DNA of 64,000 bases. It comes from Roseivirga misakiensis. Lineage in GTDB: Bacteria; Bacteroidota; Bacteroidia; Cytophagales; Cyclobacteriaceae. Below are positions 1 to 8,445 of the stretch, in pieces. The stretch covers positions 62,001-126,000 of the forward strand of contig NZ_MDGQ01000004.1 in assembly GCF_001747105.1 (NCBI RefSeq), read 5' to 3'. The notes below the pieces were generated by a model. That model had not been told where the DNA came from, searched no databases, and saw only the letters and a program-made list of their open reading frames with translations. The position numbers were made by a program, and so were the translations under genes. Positions within the stretch are counted from its first letter, which is position 1, and each line of letters starts with the position of its first letter.

Positions 1-1762
1 TCCCAAAAAGCGCGAACAGAACATCGCCGTGTTTCAGATATCTGGAAGTATAAGGTTTTAAGGACTGAATAACATTGGTTAACCCTATCCCGATAAGGAT
101 AATGGCCGACACCCAATAACCGAAATATAGTACCCCGAAACCTAGGACTAAAGTGATTAAATGGAGTGAAAATCGGGATTTTTTGCCCTTAGGACTGAAA
201 CCTAATACCCAATAGGCAAGTGTTGGGAGAATAACTAGCGCCACAAGAATTGCCGCAATCAAGGCGAAGGTTTTTGTATATGCCAATGGAGCAAATAGCT
301 TCCCTTCGGCGGCCTGGAGCGTAAATACTGGAATGAAACTAATGATAGTTGTCAGTACAGCAGTAACGATGGCTGGGGCCACTTCCTTAGAGGCCTTTTG
401 AATAGTTTCGATTAGTTTTTGCCCAGGTAAATGTTTGATGTGTCGTGTTATGTTTTCCGTTAACACAATTCCGACATCAACCATCGTTCCGATCGCGATG
501 GCAATTCCGGATAGCGCCACAATGTTGGCATCAACTCCAAAATATCGCATGGCGATGAAACACATAAGCACTGCGATGGGCAACAGTGACGAAACTAAAA
601 TTGATGCTCTCAAATTAAGCAACATCACCAGTACCACTAAAACAGTGATGATCACCTCTAAGCTTAGGGCCTCTTCTAAGGTGCCAATCGTCTCTTTTAT
701 CAGTTGAGTTCGGTCGTAAAAAGGTACGATTGTAAGTTTCGATTGAGTACCATCGGCTAGGTATTTGGTAGGCATACCTAGACTTATTTCTTCGATTTTT
801 GCCTTAACGTTATCGATCACCTCTAACGGATTTGACCCATACCGTGCAACAACTACTCCCCCAACGGCTTCCGCACCTGACTTGTCTAATGCACCTCGTC
901 TGGATGCAGGCCCTAAGGCAACACGCGCCACATCTTTAATACGAATCGGTGTGTTATTATTCACACTGACCACAGAATTTTCGAGATCTTTTAAGCTTTC
1001 GACATAACCCAAACCTCGGACTAAGTATTCTACTTGATTAACCTCTAAGGTTTTTGCCCCGATGTCTTGGTTACTCTGTTTTACAGCTTTAATAACATCA
1101 GCCAAGCTCACATTATAGCCTTCCAATGCTGTTGGATCTACATCAACTTGGTATTCTTTAACAAAACCACCTACTGAGGCTACTTCCGAAACTCCAGATG
1201 CTGAAGCCAAAGCATAACGGACTGTATAATCTTGAACCGTTCTAATCTCTTGTGGGTCCCATCCCCCAGTCGGGTTTCCATCCTCATCGCGGCCCTCGAT
1301 GGTATACCAAAATATCTGCCCAAGCGCCGTAGCATCGGGCCCGAGTGATGGCTGCACACCTTCCGGTAAAAGGCCTTTGGGCAGCGCATTGAGTTTTTCG
1401 AGTATTCGACTTCTACTCCAATAAAATTCTACGTCATCATTAAAAATGACATAGATGGAGGAAAACCCGAAAATTGATGAGCTCCTAACCGTTTTTACTC
1501 CTGGCACACCTAAAAGTGATGTTGTGAGTGGGTAGGTAATTTGGTCTTCTATATCCTGTGGAGATTGGCCTTCCCATTTGGTAAAAACTATTTGTTGGTT
1601 TTCGCCAATATCTGGAATGGCATCCACCGCGACCGCATCTTTAGGCAAAGGCAAAACCCATTGAAAAGGGGCTGTTGCTAATCCCCAAACCACAATGAGC
1701 AGTGTAAGGATTAGTGTTATTAGCCTGTTCTCTAAGAAGAACTTTATAATACTATTGAGCAT
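1..1762 (-). CDS. CusA/CzcA family heavy-metal efflux RND permease (3' part missing)
   Basis: Inner-membrane proton-driven pump of a tripartite metal or cation efflux system. I read it from the complement: it starts at the ATG at 1762 (MLNSIIKFFLENRLITL) and stays open for 587 codons to the window edge, so the C-terminal half is outside. Family signs: N-terminal TM1, then the porter-domain stretch with IPDIGENQQIVFTKWEGQSP, and the TM4 segment IAIAIGTMVDVGIVLTEN, which matches the conserved Asp-containing TM4 of CusA/CzcA. Multidrug RND pumps of the AcrB type differ at these places. The HYC_CC_PP gene lies 147 bp upstream on the same strand, a pairing known from Bacteroidota metal-efflux loci. 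Metal specificity cannot be told from this fragment. Confidence 0.92.
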   Translation of the reverse strand, partial: MLNSIIKFFLENRLITLILTLLIVVWGLATAPFQWVLPLPKDAVAVDAIPDIGENQQIVFTKWEGQSPQDIEDQITYPLTTSLLGVPGVKTVRSSSIFGFSSIYVIFNDDVEFYWSRSRILEKLNALPKGLLPEGVQPSLGPDATALGQIFWYTIEGRDEDGNPTGGWDPQEIRTVQDYTVRYALASASGVSEVASVGGFVKEYQVDVDPTALEGYNVSLADVIKAVKQSNQDIGAKTLEVNQVEYLVRGLGYVESLKDLENSVVSVNNNTPIRIKDVARVALGPASRRGALDKSGAEAVGGVVVARYGSNPLEVIDNVKAKIEEISLGMPTKYLADGTQSKLTIVPFYDRTQLIKETIGTLEEALSLEVIITVLVVLVMLLNLRASILVSSLLPIAVLMCFIAMRYFGVDANIVALSGIAIAIGTMVDVGIVLTENITRHIKHLPGQKLIETIQKASKEVAPAIVTAVLTTIISFIPVFTLQAAEGKLFAPLAYTKTFALIAAILVALVILPTLAYWVLGFSPKGKKSRFSLHLITLVLGFGVLYFGYWVSAIILIGIGLTNVIQSLKPYTSRYLKHGDVLFALFG

Positions 1763-1909
1763 TGATTTTCATTTACAATCCGTTTTGAAAAATTATGTCT
1801 GATTGACGTATTCAGACCTTGAGGAACGTTTGGTTAGTAATTGAAAGAGCAGAAAACGCCCTTTCGATGATATCAAATCATCTGGCATTAAGCCGCCAAA
1901 ACGTTCAAA

Positions 1910-2320
1910 TTAGGATTGTAAATCTGAAGGAATCTTCAGGGAATGGTATAGAATAAAGAGATCAGGTAATTTGATGTCAGGTGGTCCAGTATTTTGGACT
2001 TCTACCTCAACGATCGAGGAGACGATCGGCATTACCATTTCGTTGAAAATCGCTTCATTAAGTAGGAAATACTTTGTGTCTGGAGCAGTTTTCGAAGTAG
2101 TTAATTGTTGATCATCTTCGACTTTTTTAAGTATTAGCTCATCATGACAGCACCCTTCCATTTCTTGGTGCATCTCTAAACTCATCCCACAATTCTTCTC
2201 TACTTTTTTGAATAGCGCTGTTTCTTTCACACGGCCCATACACAAGTGCTGACCGACCAATATGCCAGAAGAGGCTAGTAGGTAAATTGTTGAGAATAAT
2301 ATGATGACGAAGCGTTTCAA
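1910..2320 (-). CDS. HYC_CC_PP family small secreted protein, next to the metal pump
   Basis: A 136-residue protein with an N-terminal hydrophobic segment (residues 3-22) that reads as a signal peptide or anchor. The landmarks of the Bacteroidota HYC_CC_PP family are present in order: an H-x-C motif (QHLC near residue 25-27; Leu replaces the usual Tyr), a lone Cys, a CCHDE motif near 57-61 and a PP pair near 113. The His/Cys pairs could bind a metal ion; that is inference. It lies upstream of the CusA-like pump on the same strand with a 147-bp gap, so a role in metal handling or sensing is plausible but unproved. Both ends of the ORF are clear, with ATG at 2320 and TAA at 1910-1912. Confidence 0.75.
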   Translation of the reverse strand: MKRFVIILFSTIYLLASSGILVGQHLCMGRVKETALFKKVEKNCGMSLEMHQEMEGCCHDELILKKVEDDQQLTTSKTAPDTKYFLLNEAIFNEMVMPIVSSIVEVEVQNTGPPDIKLPDLFILYHSLKIPSDLQS

Positions 2321-2467
2321 CCCTCCAAATATACGAGAATATAACTTAAGTGTTCTGAAACGCCATTTACAGGCCTATTTACCGTTTAAAGAAAATTCAA
2401 TGATATTATTTGCAACAATATTGCACATGCACTAATATTGCATCTTGTTAAAAAACATATAACAATC

Positions 2468-3043
2468 ATGAATTTGCATAAAAGATTAACACTCAAAGTA
2501 TTAGCAATCTTTGCTATAGGTTTCGCAATCGTGTCGTGTGATAACGATGATCCAGAACCAGTGAATGAAGAAGAATTAATTACCACTGTAAACGTGACAT
2601 TCACGAACACTGCCAACGCTGCGGATGTTGTGACTGCAACTTTCCAAGATTTAGATGGACCAGGCGGAAATTCACCAGTGCAATCAAACCTCACGCTTTC
2701 TGCTAACAGTACGTATACTGTAGCTATCGAATTCCTAAACGAGCAAGAAACTCCAGCTGAGGATATTACTGAAGAGGTAGCTGAAGAAGACGATGAGCAC
2801 CAAGTATTTTATGTAGCCGCGTCAGGATTGAACTTTACTTACGCTTACACTGATCAGGATGGTGACGGCAACCCATTAGGTTTAGCTGGAACTGCAACTA
2901 CAGGTGCTGCAAGTACTGGTGGTTTAACCATCTCGCTTATTCATGAGCCAACAAAAACTGCTGCTGGCGTAAGTGATGGTGATCCAACTAATGCTGATGG
3001 TGAAACTGACGTAGAGGTTACATTCACAACAACAATACAATAA
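2468..3043 (+). CDS. Acidic lipoprotein of a Bacteroidota-specific family, function unknown
   Basis: I place the start at the ATG at 2468 (MNLHKRLTLK), because this gives a proper lipoprotein signal: a hydrophobic core and a lipobox with Cys24 (IVSC), followed by acidic residues. An in-frame ATG at 2438 would add ten residues before the signal. The mature 168 residues are rich in D, E and T, with a run like ETPAEDITEEVAEEDDEHQV and a Gly/Thr-rich stretch (GNPLGLAGTATTGAAS). I recognise this layout from many Bacteroidota proteins that are often filed as 'type 1 periplasmic binding fold superfamily', a label I do not consider informative. No enzyme motif is seen. It stands alone, 61 bp before the ABC genes. 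Confidence 0.75.
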   Translation: MNLHKRLTLKVLAIFAIGFAIVSCDNDDPEPVNEEELITTVNVTFTNTANAADVVTATFQDLDGPGGNSPVQSNLTLSANSTYTVAIEFLNEQETPAEDITEEVAEEDDEHQVFYVAASGLNFTYAYTDQDGDGNPLGLAGTATTGAASTGGLTISLIHEPTKTAAGVSDGDPTNADGETDVEVTFTTTIQ

Positions 3044-3104
3044 GCTAGTTCTAGGTTTCCCTAAGGAATCTTTCTTTTAGTTATTTCCGTATGTTAGCAT
3101 TTGT

Positions 3105-3734
3105 ATGCTAGCGTTAAAATCTTTCAGAAAATCCTTTGGAGACAATCTCGTTCTAGATATTCCTGAGCTTAATTTTGCCCCGGGTATCCATTGGGTAAAA
3201 GGTAAGAACGGATCAGGAAAATCTACATTATTTAACTGTCTTGCAGGACTATCTCCCTTTACTGGTGAGGTAGTCCTGAATGACGTTAACCTCCACAAAT
3301 CCCCTCAGGCATACAAATTAAGGCTAAACTATAGCCAGTCTGAGCCTACTTTCCCAGAGTTCCTTTCTGGAAGTGATCTATTAGACTACTTTGCCCAACT
3401 TAAGCAAGCGTTACCAGAACAGGTTAGTGAATTAAAGCAATCCTTGGGTATTTCAGATTACGCAGATCGACCTTCAGGCACCTATTCTAGTGGTATGCTA
3501 AAAAAAGTATCGCTTGCTATCGCTTTTCTTGGACAACCAGACTGGATCATTCTTGATGAACCGCTTATTACGCTTGATAAAGAAGCTCAGGACTTGATTG
3601 CTGAACTTATTTCAAACAATTCTCAAGCTGGCACTTCCTTCATTTTCGCCACGCATCAGGATTTCGAAAACACCAAAATCAAGGCAAACCATTCCTATGA
3701 AGTAAATAACAAGACCGTGTCTATTATTTCATGA
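3105..3734 (+). CDS. ABC transporter ATP-binding protein
   Basis: Cytoplasmic ATPase subunit of an ABC exporter. Motifs are in the usual order: Walker A GKNGSGKST (33-41), a short Q-loop region (NYSQSEPTF, 76-83), signature YSSGM (127-131; the canonical LSGGQ is degraded), Walker B WIILDEP (147-153) and switch His184. At 209 residues it is a minimal ABC domain with no C-terminal extension. Its last codons overlap the next gene by four bases (ATGA), so the two are translationally coupled and surely form one transporter. The substrate is unknown. An inverted repeat, TTAGCAT/ATGCTAG (about 3094-3111), lies across the start codon. Confidence 0.9.
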   Translation: MLALKSFRKSFGDNLVLDIPELNFAPGIHWVKGKNGSGKSTLFNCLAGLSPFTGEVVLNDVNLHKSPQAYKLRLNYSQSEPTFPEFLSGSDLLDYFAQLKQALPEQVSELKQSLGISDYADRPSGTYSSGMLKKVSLAIAFLGQPDWIILDEPLITLDKEAQDLIAELISNNSQAGTSFIFATHQDFENTKIKANHSYEVNNKTVSIIS

Positions 3735-4825
3735 AGGTGATCTACAAAGTTTTGATTCGAACCTTGGTTAAAGAATTCTACAAAGAGAATACTGGGTTTC
3801 TTTTACTCACCATTGGACTTGGATTCGGTTTCTTAAAAACACCAGAACACATCGCCATAGCTTCGGCACTAGCATTCAATCCAGTGTATTATTTAGTCGT
3901 ATTGGGGCTTTGGCTTTTCTACACTTTCAAGGCCTATCAGTTTTGCCAGAATGCCAAGCTAAAAACTGAGAACTGGATACTTACAGAGATTATTCTTGTG
4001 AGTCCTTTCAAAAGAAAATTGATCTCATTCTATTTACAATGTCTGATTTTAGCACCAATTCTCGGTTATAGTACATTCTTAACCATGCAGGCCGCTCATT
4101 TGGGCCAATTTAGCTCAGCTATTTTTGTGGGGCTTGGTAATCTCTCTTTGCTATTGATATCAGGCATAGTACTAGATAAAACCCTCGCAAAACCAACCGA
4201 CTTTAGCAGATCCATTACTTCGAATACTTGGACACGTTTTTTACCTAAGTCATATTCATTCTATTTCATACATCACCTTTTACATCGGCATGGTTTTCCA
4301 TTATTACTCACCAAAATCTTCGCTATCGGGCTAATCTTTGGCGCCACCGCTATTTTCAATGTTGAAGGTGTTGATTTAAGGTATCTGAGCTTGGGTATTC
4401 TGCTAACTTCTGCTTTCAATGCAAATTTGACTTTAAAGCATAAGCAGTTCGATGTAAACAACTTAAAACTGTTTAGGAATTTACCAGTGTCGAACCTGAG
4501 CATCTTCAGCAAAGATTACTTTAGCTATTTAATCATCGCTTTACCCGAAATCCTCGTGTTACTCGGTAATAATGTCGCAACGGTACCACTACTTCATTTG
4601 GTGAAACTATCGCTTTTGCTCCCTAGCCTACTTTTGCTTCACAAAGGCGTATCCATGATATATGGTAAGGATATGGAGCAATTCATGAGGTATGTATTCT
4701 TTTTGACCGCCATCCTATTCTTTGTAATACTTGGGTATACCGATTTATTGATAATTGAAATCATATCGATAACTATAAGTGCCATTATTTACCTTAAATA
4801 CTGGCACAAAGCGGAGGTAGACTAA
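3731..4825 (+). CDS. ABC transporter permease (ABC-2-like, multi-TM)
   Basis: A 364-residue integral membrane protein with roughly nine to ten hydrophobic segments spread over its length, and few charged residues outside short loops. It overlaps the ATPase gene by four bases (ATGA), which makes it the membrane partner. No periplasmic binding protein or membrane fusion protein is nearby, so a simple two-component exporter is likely. I do not recognise a named subfamily, and the substrate cannot be deduced. No terminator is obvious in the 80 bp after it. Confidence 0.8.
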   Translation: MKVIYKVLIRTLVKEFYKENTGFLLLTIGLGFGFLKTPEHIAIASALAFNPVYYLVVLGLWLFYTFKAYQFCQNAKLKTENWILTEIILVSPFKRKLISFYLQCLILAPILGYSTFLTMQAAHLGQFSSAIFVGLGNLSLLLISGIVLDKTLAKPTDFSRSITSNTWTRFLPKSYSFYFIHHLLHRHGFPLLLTKIFAIGLIFGATAIFNVEGVDLRYLSLGILLTSAFNANLTLKHKQFDVNNLKLFRNLPVSNLSIFSKDYFSYLIIALPEILVLLGNNVATVPLLHLVKLSLLLPSLLLLHKGVSMIYGKDMEQFMRYVFFLTAILFFVILGYTDLLIIEIISITISAIIYLKYWHKAEVD

Positions 4826-4905
4826 CGGACCGCCCATTTTCCACTAGCCAAAGACATCTTTAAAACTTAGGAGAAGTTTTCAGCGTACTGTAAGAAAAAA
4901 GTTAG

Positions 4906-5283
4906 ATGTCCGAAAACAAGCCACCACTCCTTTCACATTTTGCCGCCGTTTTCCCTGTAGAAAACGTAACCGACACTTTAGCTTGGTATGAAGAAAAATT
5001 GGGGTTTACCATCGACTTCAAATGGCAAAACCCTCCTACCTATGCAGTGATTAGCAGAGAAGAGATAAAAATTCATATCACAGAAAAGGACGATGACTAT
5101 AAGCCGTCCAAAGAACATACGGCCATTTATATTTTCGTTCACGATGTTGATGCACTTTTTGCTGAATTTAAAGCAGAGGGCTTGGTAAACGGGGAACTAC
5201 AAAACGCAGAATATGGTATGAGAGACTTTGATTTGATAGACTTAAATGGTTTTAAGCTAAGTTTTGGTCAATCTACTCACTAA
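4906..5283 (+). CDS. VOC (glyoxalase/bleomycin-resistance fold) family protein
   Basis: A single vicinal-oxygen-chelate domain of 125 residues. The typical opening is present: AAVFPVENVTDTLAWYEEKLGF (residues 13-34), then a beta strand with IKIHITE, and a second half with AIYIFVHDVDALFAEFKAEG and the closing DLIDLNGFKLSFGQ. In that last motif the usual metal-binding Glu (DPxGNxxEF type) is missing, so it may be a non-enzymatic or binding member. Two such domains or a dimer form one site in this fold. The gene stands alone and converges with the DUF72 gene, with a gap of only 12 bp. Confidence 0.8.
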   Translation: MSENKPPLLSHFAAVFPVENVTDTLAWYEEKLGFTIDFKWQNPPTYAVISREEIKIHITEKDDDYKPSKEHTAIYIFVHDVDALFAEFKAEGLVNGELQNAEYGMRDFDLIDLNGFKLSFGQSTH

Positions 5284-5295
5284 ACCTAGACCAGT

Positions 5296-6192
5296 TTAGA
5301 ACAAATCCTTCTGCCCTCCAAGTTGGTTTGGCACTGGCAAATCATAACCTAATTCCTCGTTAAGTCTATTGATGAAGTAAGCCGATAATAATGGTGATGC
5401 CTTCTCTAGATTTTGATGAACGAAGAAATAGATATTCTCAATACCTCCTGTTACGATCCATGATCTGATTCGATCGAACCAATCATCCAGCCGAGAATAA
5501 TCACTCTCATGATTGGCTCCCACATATCTGATGAAGGCAGAAGGCGTGGTCAAGCGCATGTGCAATAAATCCCTTCTACCCGCAGTATCGGTGATGATAT
5601 TAATAACATGATGTTTTTCCAGTAAGCTGTAAAACCGCTCTGAAACTTCGGGATCATTCAACCATTCCGTATGTCTCACCTCCACAGACAGCGGAATCCC
5701 TTTAGGAAAATTCTCGAGAAAGCGCTCAATTCGATCCCAGTTCTTAGGGGCAAAATTATTGTGCAGTTGAAGAAATACGACCCCCAGCTTATCACCAAAA
5801 CCAGCCAAGCTATGACAAAACTCATCGGTATATCTACCCACATCTTCGTTGAGCCGCTTTAAATGGCTAATCATACGGTTGACTTTAGGAAAGAACTTAA
5901 AGTCATCAGGAGTCTTTTTTCGCCAATTCTCGAATTGCTCTACCCCGTAGAAATTATAAAACGTGGCATTGAGCTCTATGCTGTTAAACTGAGTGGCATA
6001 ATAAGTCAGCTCATCTTTTGTCCCTCTCGGATAAAACCCTTTTAAATCTTGCCTATTCCATTTGGCACAGCCCACATAAATCTTTGGCTTGCCATCGTAG
6101 GGTGATTGCTTCAAAACTCGACTGGTAGACAAGTCATCAGGGGGTAAGGTAAAATCGACTAAAGATGGGTCTTCTACGCTGCCAAATTTCAT
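5296..6192 (-). CDS. DUF72 (YecE-like) family protein
   Basis: A 298-residue TIM-barrel-like DUF72 protein. Key stretches are the N-terminal IYVGCAKWNRQDLKGFYP (about 38-55), FNSIELNATFYNF (about 69-81), the barrel segment PLSVEVRHTEWL and the C-terminal NIYFFVHQNLEKASP. These are the conserved blocks of YecE-like proteins, whose biochemical function is still unknown. The gene is transcribed away from plsC. Its 5' region contains a strong hairpin with a U-tract (6231-6257), so it either follows a separate small RNA or is itself under leader control. Confidence 0.88.
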   Translation of the reverse strand: MKFGSVEDPSLVDFTLPPDDLSTSRVLKQSPYDGKPKIYVGCAKWNRQDLKGFYPRGTKDELTYYATQFNSIELNATFYNFYGVEQFENWRKKTPDDFKFFPKVNRMISHLKRLNEDVGRYTDEFCHSLAGFGDKLGVVFLQLHNNFAPKNWDRIERFLENFPKGIPLSVEVRHTEWLNDPEVSERFYSLLEKHHVINIITDTAGRRDLLHMRLTTPSAFIRYVGANHESDYSRLDDWFDRIRSWIVTGGIENIYFFVHQNLEKASPLLSAYFINRLNEELGYDLPVPNQLGGQKDLF

Positions 6193-6230
6193 ACCTTATT
6201 CAACTGGGTGGTGTGAGAAATGTTCTTACA

Positions 6231-6257
6231 AATAAAAAAGCCTCGACGGATCGAGGC
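6231..6257 (-). terminator. Rho-independent terminator in the divergent region
   Basis: A perfect 7-bp stem GCCTCGA/TCGAGGC (6240-6246 with 6251-6257) and a four-base loop, followed on the minus strand by TTTTTTATT (6231-6239). It lies upstream of the DUF72 start and downstream of no minus-strand protein gene, so it must end a short transcript that begins between here and about 6340. Confidence 0.75.
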
Positions 6258-6340
6258 TTGCAAGCAAAGAGTTAGGTTTCATCCTTTTTAATGATCGAAC
6301 TTAGGATGAGTCAGTCCGACCAGTTTTCATTAAATTCGAA
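6231..6340 (-). ncRNA. Candidate small RNA or transcription-attenuated leader
   Basis: On the minus strand a TAGATTTG box (6349 down to 6342, fits TAnnTTTG) is followed about 85 nt later by a classic terminator (6231-6257). The stretch between has a 6-bp pair TCATCC/GGATGA and a 10-bp palindrome GCTTGCAAGC just before the terminator stem. Two tiny ORFs occur (MKTGRTDSS and an 18-codon ORF running into the hairpin) but look unremarkable. It could be a free small RNA or an attenuator for DUF72. No good -33 element was found, which lowers confidence. Confidence 0.4.
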
Positions 6341-6401
6341 TCAAATCTAAAAAGCAGATTTACTTAAAAAAACATTTTTCGAGAATTCTTGGAAAAAGAT
6401 C

Positions 6402-7142
6402 GTGATAGGAAAACTCTTACAATATATCTACACTGGCTGGTGCGGCATTATGTTCGCCATACCCATGATTATTTTCAGTCCTTTCATGGTTATCCCTTTG
6501 TTGATTTCACGCAAACTTGAGGGAATCACTTTCTTCTTTATCCGATGCTGGGTTTACATGTTTAGTCTTACCACAGGCATTTGGTTTATAGGCCATAACA
6601 AGAAAACAGTTGATACTTCAAAGTCATTTATCTTTTTGATAAACCATACTTCATTTCTCGACGCTTGTGCAATTCCGGTAGCTATTCCTTCGAGTTTAGT
6701 GGGACTTGGTAAGAAGGAACTATCGAAGATTCCAGTTTTTGGTTGGGTTACAAGTAGGTTTGCTATCTGGGTAGATCGATCCAGTCCTGAAAGCAGGAAA
6801 GAAGGAATCAAACGAATGAAAGACCTGCTGAGTGGCGGCACTTCTGTATTAGTTGCGCCGGAAGGCACAAGAAATAATACTGACGAAATTTTATTACCCT
6901 TTCGGCATGGCCCGTTCCGCCTAGCTATTGAATCGAACATTAATATTATTCCAGTAATTATACATCGTGCTTCTAAACTGATGAGAAGAGGAAGTTTACT
7001 CTTAAAACCAGGCGTGGTGCATTCTTATGTTTTACCTGAAGTATCCGTACAAGGGCTTACGGAAGACGATGTAGAACGATTAGCAGATGATGTTTATAAA
7101 ATGATGAAAGATAAGATTGTCGCCCTCGATGAAAGCGCCTAA
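6402..7142 (+). CDS. 1-acyl-sn-glycerol-3-phosphate acyltransferase (PlsC family)
   Basis: Membrane enzyme that transfers an acyl chain to lysophosphatidic acid to make phosphatidic acid, or a relative that acylates another lipid. The LPLAT motifs are present: NHTSFLDA (81-88; His82 and Asp87 are the catalytic pair), the PVFGW/R region (111-130), APEGTRN (152-158) and the late PVI motif. Two hydrophobic stretches at the N-terminus (about 8-34 and 42-62) anchor it. The start is a GTG at 6402; no nearer ATG gives the full N-terminal helix. Bacteria of this group carry several such genes, so the exact substrate is open. Confidence 0.85.
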   Translation: MIGKLLQYIYTGWCGIMFAIPMIIFSPFMVIPLLISRKLEGITFFFIRCWVYMFSLTTGIWFIGHNKKTVDTSKSFIFLINHTSFLDACAIPVAIPSSLVGLGKKELSKIPVFGWVTSRFAIWVDRSSPESRKEGIKRMKDLLSGGTSVLVAPEGTRNNTDEILLPFRHGPFRLAIESNINIIPVIIHRASKLMRRGSLLLKPGVVHSYVLPEVSVQGLTEDDVERLADDVYKMMKDKIVALDESA

Positions 7143-7196
7143 TTTTGTTTGGCATTATTTTTTCAATAACCCTAGTACAACCAAACGATATAGCTT

Positions 7197-8345
7197 ATGA
7201 ACACGCTCTACAAAAATATATTATTAGGTGCATTAGCCCTTTGCGTAGCAGCATGTGCAACGGGTAAAAATGCCTTCGATAAGGGTAACTACAATACGGC
7301 ACTCGATCGTGCAGTAAAAAGGCTACAATCAAATCCAAACAATAAGAAAGCGCAAGATGTGCTGATTGATGGCTACAGTGTTGCCTCAGAATTCCACCTT
7401 AAAAGGATTCAACAATTTAAAAGAAGTCAAAACGACTTCAAATGGGAATCTATTTATCGAGAATACACCCAATTGAATAACTACTACAGAGATATTCAAA
7501 GGTGTCCTTCATGTATGAGCTTAGTATCACCAAAAGAATATTTTACTGAGCAGGAAGAAGCCGCTTCTAGTGCCGCCGAGGTGCAAGTGACGATAGGGAA
7601 AGAAAGCTTAGCGCTAAATACTATTGAGACTGCCCGGCAAGCTTATAGTCATTTTGAAATGGCTCTACGTTTTAACAATAACATAGTAGGTATTGATTCT
7701 TTATTGACACAAGCTAGACAGATCGGTACGGTGCGTGTTTTAATCGAGCCAATCCCTATTCATTCGCGAAACTTAAAGTTGACCAACGAATATTTAGAAA
7801 ATAAAATGTTCGAATACCTAGATGCTTACAGTAGAGATAGATTCGTTCAGTTTTTTAGCGCATTGGAATCGGAGCAAAGAGGTATTGAGCCAGATCACAT
7901 TTTATCGTTAGATTTTGACGATTTCGTTTTAGGACAAGCCGAAATCGTTTCGAAAACTGTTGAAATCAAAAGGGATAGCGTAGTGGTAGGTGAGTACACG
8001 GACAAAGACGGTAACAAATTTGATGTTTACAACACCGTCAAGGCAGATTTTACTTCTAACGAAAAAACTCTTTACTCTGCTGGAGTCCTGAACTTTGAGA
8101 TCAGAGATGCCTATACGAATAAGGTTCTGACACAGCGAAAGCTAAGAAGCGAAGACATTTGGCGACATTCTTGGGCTTCATTCAACGGAGATTCGAGAGC
8201 CCTAGATAAAGAGGAAATTCAAATGTCTAAACGTAAAGAACTTCCTCCTCCTGACCCACAGACGTTGTTTATCAGCTTCATTGACAGGGTTTACGGCCAA
8301 GTAGAGGGCAACATCAGACAATTCTATCGCAATACAGAATTATAA
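7197..8345 (+). CDS. Lipoprotein with TPR-like start, function unknown
   Basis: A 382-residue protein with a lipoprotein signal ending in VAAC (Cys20). The first part of the mature chain (about 25-60: FDKGNYNTALDRAVKRLQSNPNNKKAQDVL) is one TPR-like helix pair, with more helical sequence up to about 165 including an isolated CPSC pair (102-106 region). The second half is beta-rich (LSLDFDDFVLGQAEI, DSVVVGEYTDKDG) and ends with WRHSWASFNGD. It appears to be a conserved Cytophagales envelope protein, but I cannot name a family. It lies 54 bp behind plsC on the same strand and is closed by a terminator at 8351. Confidence 0.7.
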   Translation: MNTLYKNILLGALALCVAACATGKNAFDKGNYNTALDRAVKRLQSNPNNKKAQDVLIDGYSVASEFHLKRIQQFKRSQNDFKWESIYREYTQLNNYYRDIQRCPSCMSLVSPKEYFTEQEEAASSAAEVQVTIGKESLALNTIETARQAYSHFEMALRFNNNIVGIDSLLTQARQIGTVRVLIEPIPIHSRNLKLTNEYLENKMFEYLDAYSRDRFVQFFSALESEQRGIEPDHILSLDFDDFVLGQAEIVSKTVEIKRDSVVVGEYTDKDGNKFDVYNTVKADFTSNEKTLYSAGVLNFEIRDAYTNKVLTQRKLRSEDIWRHSWASFNGDSRALDKEEIQMSKRKELPPPDPQTLFISFIDRVYGQVEGNIRQFYRNTEL

Positions 8346-8350
8346 ATAAC

Positions 8351-8402
8351 AACCCTGAAGTATCTTTGCTTAGGCATCGTCACTTCAGGGTTTCTCTTTT
8401 TA
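8351..8402 (+). terminator. Terminator after the TPR-like lipoprotein gene
   Basis: A perfect 11-bp inverted repeat AACCCTGAAGT/ACTTCAGGGTT (8351-8361 with 8382-8392) with a 20-nt loop, then TCTCTTTTTATT. The stem is strong, but the loop is long and the U-tract is interrupted. Confidence 0.7.
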
Positions 8403-8445
8403 TTGCCCTTTTAGATTTTAGTATCTTTCTTAAAATCGTAGGCCA

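Noticed and set aside
435-1389. Three ORFs of 69-90 codons at the left edge (two on the plus strand, one on the minus strand)
   Set aside because: They are other-frame shadows of the CusA-like gene, which is open on the minus strand over its whole length here.
6250-6335. Tiny ORFs (9 and 18 codons) in the candidate small RNA
   Set aside because: No amino-acid bias that would suggest attenuation; the second one merely reads through the terminator stem.
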